A stretch of DNA of 64,000 bases from Craterostigma plantagineum (taxonomy: Eukaryota > Streptophyta > Magnoliopsida > Lamiales > Linderniaceae): assembly GCA_027422505.1 (NCBI GenBank), contig JAPQWV010000743.1, positions 62,001 through 126,000 of the forward strand, in the 5' to 3' direction. Shown in pieces: positions 56,586 to 64,000 of the stretch. The notes below the pieces were generated by a model. The model was not told the DNA's origin, did not search any database, and saw nothing but the letters and a program-made list of their open reading frames with translations. Both the position numbers and the translations under genes were made by a program. The stretch's first letter is position 1, and each line of letters starts with the position of its first letter.

Positions 56586-59500
56586 CAGGGACGGAACCAC
56601 GGGGGGTCAGGGGTCGCCCGACCCCCCGGCGGCCGCCGTCAGAAGGATATATGATAGAGCTTTCAATTTAGTCGCCATGGTTGTACTGTAATTTTCAGGG
56701 TTTTGAGCTGCTAGAACAAAGGAGGAAGAAGAACTCGTTTGAGATTTCTGATTTTAACTGGGCCAACAATTTTAATAGATGTTGGGCTTTTGTTACTTGG
56801 CTATATTAACGAGTTTTCTTAAGTTTATTTTTTCTTTTCTTTTGACCACTAATTAAATATTAACAAACCCTTAGGCCTTATCATTATCATTAATATAACT
56901 CAACATCTAAATTCTCTCGTTCACTGCAAGTCTGCTGCAATTGCAAACATGGCGTCGCGTACAACAAGTAATATTTTTTTTCGCAATCTAATTCTTGTCC
57001 ATCTTATCAATTTATGTAGGGATTAACTTTTTTTTTCTTTTACAGAAATTCTTCTATTTTCCAGAAGAAATCGAAAGACATTGCATCATCGTTAGACGAT
57101 GTGAATACACGAGAAATTCGTTGTAAAAGGGCTAGAGAAGAAATTGAATTATCCGAAGATGATATTGTTGGCGACCCTGCTTTACGGAAGTCAATTAGCG
57201 AATATTCTGTTAAAATTTCTAGAGGAAGTAAGGAGAAGATACTTGGCGAAATGTCCTTGTCAACCAAGAGGTAAAAATTTTCCTCGAACAGATATTAGTG
57301 GATGCATGAGAAAATTTCAGGAAACATGGTACAATCAATTTAGTTGGCTTGAATATAGTACGTCGAAAGACGCTGCATTTTGCTTATGGTGCTTTTTGTT
57401 TCCTACTGGTAGCAAAATGGGGATGGCGTATTTACGGTGCACGGTTTCAAAAATTGGAAAAAGGCGTTAGAAAAGTTTCGTGATCATGAAGGAACTAATG
57501 ACAGCAGGCACAACCATGCTAGAGTTCAGTTGGAGTCATTCAAAAACCGAAGAAATAATTTGGATTATATGTTCTCACGGAAAAATAAACAAAGTGAAGT
57601 CGATTATGGTATTCGGTTGACAGCGGTACTTGATGTGATCTGATTTCTTGTAATCAAGGTTTAGCTTTCCGTGGAAATGATGAGTCCGCAAGTTCAAAAA
57701 ATCAGGGTCATTTTCTTGAACTCATCAAAGGTATTCTGAGCGTAACGATGAAGTTAATAGGGTGATGAAATATAATGTTCCGGAAATCACCAGTTGACTT
57801 CTCCGAAAGTACAAAAGGAAATTGTTAACGCTTGCAACAGAGGTGAGAAACATAATCGTGACTGAGATGCGAGAAAAATTCTTTTCTCTTTTGATTGATG
57901 AAGCTCGCGATAGTTATATAAAGGAGCAAATGTCAATTGTTTTGAGGTATGTGAATGATGACGGGGAAGTGATTGAACGATTTCTTGCAGTTGTGCCTGT
58001 TAGTGACACATGCTCGTCATCTTTGAAAAGTGCTATAGAGAATTTATTTGCAAAAACTTGGATTATCACTATTTAAACTACGTGGTCAAGGGTACGATGG
58101 AGAATCCAATATGCGGTGTGAGCTCAATGGACTGAAGAAAAAAAACCTTAGATGAACACAGGTGCGCATTTTATATTCATTTCTTTGCCCACTAACTACA
58201 GTTGGTAGTTGTAGCTATGGAACATGCAAGCGTGAGAAACTTTTTTGATTATCTTGGTATGATTGTCAGCATTACTGGAGCTTCCTGCAAAAGAAAAGAC
58301 GCCATTCGACAAAAACAACATGATGAGTATGCTAAACGTCTAGAGATGGGTGAAATATCGACAGGGAAGGGAAAAAATCAAGAAGCTCGGCCGGGCGATA
58401 CTTGTTGGGGCTCCCATTTTAAGACAACTCATAGACTTTTAGAGTTGTGGAAGCCGCTGAGGGAAGTACTTATTGCTTTGTCTAGAGATGGCACTGATTC
58501 TAAAAGTCGAGGAACCGCTTTAAGTTTGGCAGAGAAAATGGAAACATATGAATTTTCATTTGTTGCTCATTTAATGTTCAGTTTATTAGGAAGAACAAGT
58601 GACCTTTCTCAAGCCTTGCAGTTGAAGAATCAAAATATAGGTAATGTGGTACAACTTATTCAAGATCTGAAGAATGATTTGAGGAATTACAGAGATAATG
58701 GGTTTGATTGGTTATTGAACGAAGTCAGTACTTTTTGTTCCAAAAATGAAATACATGTGCCGATATGGAAGATATAATTCCAGGACGAGTTCGGAGGTCA
58801 GTTGACAATGAACCACAGATATATCTCCATCGTTTTCGAGTTGATATTTTTTTTATCAAGTATATGCTAATTATTTCAATATTTTATTTATTTATTGGTA
58901 TCTGTTTTTTCTTATATATAATATTTTTCCTTTATGTGATCTTAGGTTGTTGATCAGCTTTTTAATGAGATGGACGATCGTTTTACAAAGTCGAACACAG
59001 AGTTTCTTCTATGCATTTCATCCCTCGATCCGAGAGAATCATTCCGATATTTTAGTCCTGAGAGGTTACTCCAACTTGCCAAGTTATATGCAGAAGATTT
59101 TGATGACATTGATTTATGTCATTTAGGAATACAACTGGACAGGTATATTTTGAATGTGAAAAATAATGACGCTTTTAAAGAACTTCGAGACATTGGAAAG
59201 CTTGCGAAGAAGATGATTCCTAGGAATATCATATTATGTACGATCTAGTATACCGACTTCTAGAGCTGGCGTTGGTCTTGCCAGCTGCAACAGCTACTGT
59301 TCAAAGAACATTTTCTGCGATGAAATTTCTCAAGCATGATTTACGTAACAAGATGGGTGATGACTTTCTCTCGGATGGTTGGTGTGCTACATTGAGAAGG
59401 ATATATTTGCAAGTGTCGAAAATGAAGCAATTTTGCGAAGATTTCAGGACATGGGGCCCCGAAGGCTACTTCTTCCGAAACCTACTTTTACCTAATGTAA

Positions 59501-59625
59501 TTCATCTTTGTCGTTACGATAATTTCTTTGGCAAACAGTTATAGGACAACCGAATGGTTTTTGTAAGTGCTTGATATTTTTTTATCTTTTGACCCCCCAT
59601 ATTGTAATTCCTGGTTCCGTCACTG
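56586..59625 (+). mobile_element. hAT transposon with decayed transposase, 3040 bp
   Basis: Terminal inverted repeats CAGGGACGGAACCA and (reverse complement of the right end) CAGTGACGGAACCA flank it, and the 8-bp target duplication GTTGTGAC is perfect (56578-56585 and 59626-59633). Inside, in order, are TTF-type zinc-finger, DUF4371-type and hAT dimerisation regions. A GC-rich GGGTCAGGGGTCGCCCGACC hairpin-like stretch lies just inside the left end. Confidence 0.95.
57050..59544 (+). pseudogene. hAT transposase (TTF zinc finger and hAT dimerisation type), decayed
   Basis: Pieces in order: [12 protein letters not shown] and [15 protein letters not shown] with [13 protein letters not shown] (TTF-type zinc finger, about 57250-57410); LESFKNRRNNLDYMF; FRGNDES; FFSLLIDEARDSYIKEQMSI with a likely catalytic Asp (57880-57940); the LRGQGYDGESNMR motif (about 58078-58115); WGSHFKTTHRLLELW (58410); LSLAEKMETYEFSF; then ELALVLPAATATVQRTFSAM, the dimerisation motif (59260-59330). 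Stops at 57641, 58076 and elsewhere break the frame. An AT-rich stretch at about 58860-58945 may be an intron. Relatives are the plant proteins annotated as zinc finger MYM-type or TTF-type hAT. Confidence 0.9.
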
Positions 59626-60182
59626 GTTGTGACAGTATAACAGTCTGCTACACGAAGCTAAAGACATTATGGGATGAATTAGCCAATATGCCAGCCTGTA
59701 ATTGTGTGTGTGGAGGGATCAAGGTGCTGAAAACTCATTTAGATCAAGAATATGTGCTGACATTTTTTATGGGGCTGAATGATGCCTACTCACAGATTCG
59801 AGGGCAAATTCTACTCATGGACACATTGCCCTCCATCAACAAAGTGTTCTCCTTGACGATTCAAGAAGAAAATAGAGATCTATGGCTGCTGCTGTGGTTC
59901 AGAAAGGTGAAGATCGGATCAATACAATGGCTGTGATGGCAGCCAAAGGAGATCAAGAAATGCTAAAAGGGGAAATTATGGGCAGAAGAAGGATCAAGGG
60001 AGGCCAATATGCACCCATTGTCACAAGAAAGGCCACCCAGCACCCCCTGTAAGGAAAGCTTGGTGCAGGTTCAAATGACACCTTTCCAGCTACAAAGCCT
60101 CAGGACAATGATTACTAAGTCTTGGGGAAAACAATCATCAGACAATCTGGAGAGTTGACAGCAAGGTGAGATTGGTGAAGGT

Positions 60183-60626
60183 ATGGGTATGTGCCTTTCC
60201 TTTAACTTACCTAAACCTGCAAAGCACAAAGTATGGGTGCTAGATACAGGTGCCACGAGGCATGTATGTGGAGATAAAAATCTTCTTTCAGGGGTGCATA
60301 AAATTACAGGAGCAAGTGTTATCCTACCTGATAATTCAGTTATTAAAGTCAATAGGGCAGGCTCATGTGTCATAAATGATCATATTACCTTAATTGATGT
60401 ATTGTATGTACCTCAGTTTAACTTTAATTTGACATCTGTGAGCTACTTGACAGACGCTTTGAGCTGCGGGTTTGTGTTTGATGCTGACAGATTCTTGATA
60501 CATGACTCATCCCTGCGAATGATTGGCAAGGGTAGAGACAGGGAGGTCTCTATGTACTCAAAGATGCCTTTACCAGTCATACTCATAATTCTGGCAGAAC
60601 TGAGTTTCTTCCCGACTCTAGCATAA
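60183..60626 (+). pseudogene. copia protease and GAG-pre-integrase start
   Basis: An open 147-residue frame with VWVLDTGATRHVCGD, the copia protease active site, then VILPDNSVIKVNRAGSC and LIDVLYVPQFNFNLTSVSYL. The catalytic Asp is intact. It corresponds to 18160-17817 in the sister element. Confidence 0.88.
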
Positions 60627-60643
60627 CTATTTTTCTTAATAAT

Positions 60644-61500
60644 GTGTCTCTAGATCTTTGGTATGCTAGACTAGGACTTCCATCAGATAGGGTCCTAGAG
60701 GTGTTAAGAAATTCCTTAGATCATGATAAAGGCGCTAAACACTCATATTGTAAAATCTATCCAATAGCAAAGCAGAAAAGACTTACTTCCCTAATTATAG
60801 AAACACATCATGTGTTGCTTTTTTACCTGGTGCACTGTGATGTATGGGGTTCCTTTCACTGTCCCCTCGTCAAGGACACTAGTATTTCATTACTATTGTT
60901 GATGACCACTCACGGTTAACATGGGTTTTCATGATAAAACATAAATCAAAGGTCTTAAGTGTTATGACCTTTTTCCTTAATAAGGTAGAAGCACAGTTCA
61001 AAACCAAAATGAAAGTCATTCGAACAGATAATGCTAGAGAGTGTAATTTAGCAGAATTATTTAGAAACAACGGATCATCCACCATCTCTCATGTGTCCAA
61101 ACACCCCAACAAAATTCAGTGGTAGAGAGAAAACATCAACACTTGTTGAATGAGTCTAGGGGACATTTATACCATTCTGGATTGCCTATCTTATATTGGT
61201 CAGCGTGTGTTATGACTGCTGCCTATCTTATAAACAGATTACCTTATGTGAAATTGGACGATAAAAGTCCATATGATCTGTTATACCAAAGGCCAACGGA
61301 TTATAGCATCCTACGAGCTTTAGACTGTTTATGTTTTCTTCCACCCTTGCAGCAGGTACAAGGAAGTTCGATCCCAGAGCACGTGAATGTGTGCTCATTG
61401 GATACCTAGTGGGATGAAAGGACACAAGCTCATGGCGTGAAGACCATGGTGGTGTTCATTTCTAGGGATGTGAAGTTTAAAGAGGATGAATTCCCTTTCA
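60644..61500 (+). pseudogene. copia integrase
   Basis: LWYARLGLPSDRVLEVLRN is the GAG-pre-integrase segment (the usual His of the zinc finger is replaced). The core has HCDVWGSFHCP (first Asp), MKVIRTDNARECNLAELF (second Asp) and VERKHQHLLNES (catalytic Glu, intact here), then AAYLINRLPYVKLDDKSPY. Frames change at about 60920 and 61115. The C-terminal VFISRDVKFKEDEFPF follows at 61450. Confidence 0.9.
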
Positions 61501-61899
61501 AGGCACAACAGTCGTCTCAGAACATGATAGATCCCTTCCCAGATCATGTACTGCCACGACATTGCCTCTCTGATCCAGTACAGAACAATGAGGTACTCAT
61601 TCCATCATTAGACAGTGCAGACAGCATGCCAGAATAGGCCACTCTTAACACTGATAACATGCTAGAATATGCAAGTCTCAACACTGATAACACCTGGAAC
61701 AAGATGATACAACAACAGACAACACCAATGACATGAAACAGGCTCGAGGAGGTCAACAAGGAAGTTAAAGACACAGCTATCTAAGGGATTATCATTGTAA
61801 TCAGATCACAACCAGGAATGTTTTGTACCCCATTTCCCAGGTCCTATCTCACCAGCATTTCTCCAGGCAACACCAATGCTTCATGAATAGCATGTATGA

Positions 61900-62737
61900 G
61901 ATTGTAGAACCTAAAAGCTGTGCACATGCACTGAGGGATGCAAAATGGCAGGAAGCAATGCAGGAAAAATTCAGAGCATTAGAAGAGAACCAGATGGTCA
62001 CTGGCTCAGTTGCCAGCAGGTAAAATGCCCATTGGAAACAAGTGTGTATATAAGCTTAACAGAATTCAGATGGTCAGATTTTTAAGCATAAGGCACGGCT
62101 GGTTGCAAAAGGCTAGGACCAAAGTGAAGGTGTGGATTATAATGTTACCTTTGCTCCAATAGCAAAGCCTAACACCATCAAGATTGTCCTCAGCTTGGCA
62201 GCAAAGCTCAGATGGAATCTTGAGCAGCTAGATGTCAGCAATGTATTCTTGCATGGAGATCTGTCTGAAGAGGTTTATATGGATTTGCCGCAGGGCTTCT
62301 ATGAGGATCATGTCAGATCAGGGCCAGGCAAGAAAGTTCGCAAGCTTCATAAATCCATATATGGATTGAAGCAAGCCTCGAGGCAATGGAACAAGAGGTT
62401 TATAGAGGTTGGAGTTTGTTTTCTTCAGACTGAGTCTGATCATACACCGTTGATAAAAGGAAAGGGAGAAGGCCTTGTCATATTGCTAGTGTATGTTGAT
62501 GACATAATATTAGATGGCCCCTCATTTGATGCAATTCAGGCAGTTAAGGGATTTCTCCATTCATGTTTTAAGGCAAAAGATCTAGGAAACCTCAAGTATT
62601 TCCTTGGGGTAGAAGTAGCTCGAAGCGAGGCAGGAACATATCTGGCTCAGAGGCAATATACACTTCAATTGCTGGATGACACAGGGTATCTTGACTCCAA
62701 ACCACTGTCTACCCCACGGAGCCCAATTGATAATTGA
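61900..62737 (+). pseudogene. copia reverse transcriptase
   Basis: It begins with ALRDAKWQEAMQEKFRALEE. The main frame (62132-62737) has FAPIAKPNTIKIVLSLAAKL, LEQLDVSNVFLHGDLSEEVY, KLHKSIYGLKQASRQWNKRF and the catalytic YVDD near 62490-62501. It continues with LGNLKYFLGVEVARSEAG. One stop lies at 62735-62737 and a frame change before 62132. Confidence 0.93.
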
Positions 62738-63440
62738 CAGAAACTGATGGAGAGTTATTGAATGACCCATTCAAGTATAGCAGACTGATTGGACGCTTGC
62801 TCTACTTATCTTCCACAAGACTAGACATCGCGTTTCCCGTCCACAAGTTGAGCCAATACATATCAGCTCCTCGGACAGCACACCGGCAGCCAACCATCTC
62901 CTCAGATATCTCAAGGCTTTACCAGGTCAGGGCATTTTACTAAGTTCATCCCCAGAAATTCAGTTGAAAGGGTTCCCAGATGCAGATTGGGGTGCTTGCA
63001 AGGATACTAGGCGATCTGTTACTAGGTATTGTACCTTCTTGGGTGACTCTATGGTCACTTGGAAAGCCAAGAAACAATCTACAGTCAGTCGATCGTCAAC
63101 AGAAGCAGAATATAGAGCCATATGTTCGCTAGTGCAGAAATCCTATGGATCAAGTGTTCACTTGCAGAATTGAGCATTCGATTCGAACATACTCCAGTGA
63201 TATATTGTGATAATCAATCAGCTCTAATGCTTGCATCGAACCCAAAGTTTCATGAACGGTCAAAACACATAAACGTGGACTGTCATTTCATTCAACACCA
63301 TGTATCCAATGGTTCGGTTAGATTGATTCCAATGCGGACTGAGCATGAGCTTGATGATGTTTTTACAAAATCACTTACAGGCCTTGTGTTGCAACGCTTC
63401 CGAGTCAAGATGTCTGTCTTAAACCTATACCGTCCATCTT
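62738..63440 (+). pseudogene. copia RNase H
   Basis: FKYSRLIGRLLYLSSTRLDI leads into FPDADWGACKDTRRSVTRY (first Asp), TWKAKKQSTVSRSSTEAEYR (Glu) and VIYCDNQSALMLASNPKFHE (Asp). It ends with SKHINVDCHFIQHHVSNG and EHELDDVFTKSL. Two frame changes, near 62945 and 63160, break it. Confidence 0.92.
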
Positions 63441-63454
63441 TGGGGGGGGGGGGG
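63441..63454 (+). promoter_or_regulatory. Polypurine tract as a 14-base G run
   Basis: Fourteen consecutive G residues sit where the polypurine tract belongs, directly before the right LTR (GGTATTAATG). In the left LTR the same edge reads TGTATTAAAG, so the first bases of the right LTR have probably been absorbed into the G run. Confidence 0.7.
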
Positions 63455-63700
63455 TATTAATGAATGAGAAAGGCAGAGCTGATAACACTGAACAGAGAGC
63501 TGCTTTGTACAGCTGAACATCGCGGGTTCTATTTATATTTTAATTCGTGTTGGCGCTAAGTGAAGCAATAGAAGGCGCTTTATACAGAAGACACTGAAGA
63601 TGCGTTTCTACTTACTAAGTCGAAGTTGGCCGACTTTTTTTACACTATCAACCATAAGAGCCATTAAGTTAGTTACGATGTAGAAATTTGCAGCTACTTT
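63453..63700 (+). repeat. Right LTR of the plus-strand copia, truncated
   Basis: It matches the left LTR from GAATGAGAAAGGCAGAG through AAGTTAGTTAC and is cut in GCAGCTACTTT by the next LTR. Confidence 0.85.
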
Positions 63701-64000
63701 TGTTGGGAAATCCGGCGTTACCGAAATTCTGCCTAAGATCCGCCAAAAATAATAAAACTGGAGAAAATAACAACACAATGATTTAACGTGGAAAACCCTC
63801 TGTTAACGAAGAGGGGAAAACCACCCGGGCAACAAGGCCGCAGAAAATCCACTATGTGAATATTACAATCACACAATCTTCTACGCTCGCCTACACCCAA
63901 AACCCGACAACAACTAGAAAGTAATTCTACCGGCTAATCTAAACTCTCACCCAAAGGGAATTTTCCTAGAGTTAATTGTTAAGACAAATAACTTTCTAAT
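63701..64000. mobile_element. Start of another LTR, cut by window end
   Basis: Begins TGTTGGGAAATCCGGCG and contains ATTTAACGTGGAAAACCC, the pattern seen in other copia LTRs here read with the coding strand on minus. It interrupts the copia right LTR. Its other end lies outside the window. Confidence 0.65.

Larger units (their letters stand above)
56200..60130 (+). pseudogene. gag: copia gag, split by the hAT element
   Basis: The N-terminal part (about 56200-56585) encodes DNDSSGQILVHEPFSGVNYD and, after a frameshift, WSQAMMIVLMGRDKEGFING. The hAT element then intervenes. Gag resumes at 59634 with YTKLKTLWDELANMPACNC, LTFFMGLNDAYSQIRGQILL and PSINKVFSLTIQEE. A degraded CCHC knuckle (CTHCHKKGH) follows at about 60010-60040. 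Removing the hAT and one GTTGTGAC restores continuity of the region, though other frame breaks remain. Confidence 0.85.
54342..63700 (+). mobile_element. Ty1/copia retrotransposon carrying CACTA and hAT insertions
   Basis: The left LTR (54342-56065, including the CACTA), primer-binding site, gag, protease, integrase, reverse transcriptase, RNase H, an unusual poly(G) tract and a truncated right LTR are in order. Subtracting CACTA (1307 bp) and hAT (3040 bp) leaves about 5 kb, a normal copia size. The gag start (NDSSGQILVHEP), protease and LTR are clearly related to the minus-strand copia at 14549-23025. The right LTR is cut at 63700 by another LTR. Confidence 0.93.

Overview
The window is nuclear DNA of a flowering plant, most likely a eudicot. 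Three gene loci with plant-type structure (a calmodulin-like EF-hand gene, a six-exon B3-domain gene and a SUMO-like gene) sit in a mass of nested Ty3/gypsy and Ty1/copia retrotransposons, hAT and CACTA DNA transposons, and an old integrated caulimovirid (plant pararetrovirus). The species cannot be named from the sequence. Apart from the three loci, almost every open reading frame is a decayed transposon or virus fragment.

Layout, left. 1-6695 is a chromovirus (Tekay/Del-like), cut by the window start, with a complete 1654 bp right LTR. It interrupts a minus-strand copia relic (6696-8210). 8542-13400 is a second chromovirus (Galadriel-like) whose reverse transcriptase is missing and whose middle holds a copia gag/LTR fragment. 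13410-14006 is a coding-like fragment I do not recognise. 14549-23025 is a complete minus-strand copia with 5-bp target duplications; its gag is split by a 3.3 kb solo LTR (19064-22351). 23834-28266 is a non-coding block made of two families of roughly 0.45-0.6 kb repeats, bounded by imperfect inverted termini, possibly a non-autonomous DNA transposon.

Layout, middle. An endogenous caulimovirid on the minus strand fills about 30.2-44.7 kb. In transcriptional order it carries movement protein, coat-protein zinc knuckle, protease, reverse transcriptase/RNase H, and a second ORF region. It is split by a 6.9 kb LTR element without pol (31044-37978, TSD GTATA), which itself carries a poly(A)-tailed insert in its left LTR, and by a 432 bp hAT MITE (40524-40955, 8-bp TSD). 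A second partial viral copy, movement protein only, lies head to head on the plus strand (about 44.74-45.59 kb), so the two arms form a long inverted repeat able to fold into a hairpin RNA.

Layout, right. 47037-47333 encodes a small EF-hand protein. 49450-51623 (minus) is an intact B3-domain gene in which all six exons join in frame. 52841-53443 (minus) is a SUMO-like gene with an apparent frameshift. 54342-63700 is a plus-strand copia related to the 14.5-23 kb one. It holds a 1.3 kb CACTA element in its left LTR (TSD ATC) and a 3.0 kb hAT element with transposase remnants in its gag (TSD GTTGTGAC), and its right LTR is cut by yet another LTR (63701 to the end).

The nesting gives relative ages: virus before LTR element before poly(A) insert; virus before MITE; copia before solo LTR, CACTA, hAT and the terminal LTR. 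No tRNA, rRNA or CRISPR was seen. All domain calls come from reading motifs by eye, without database searches.
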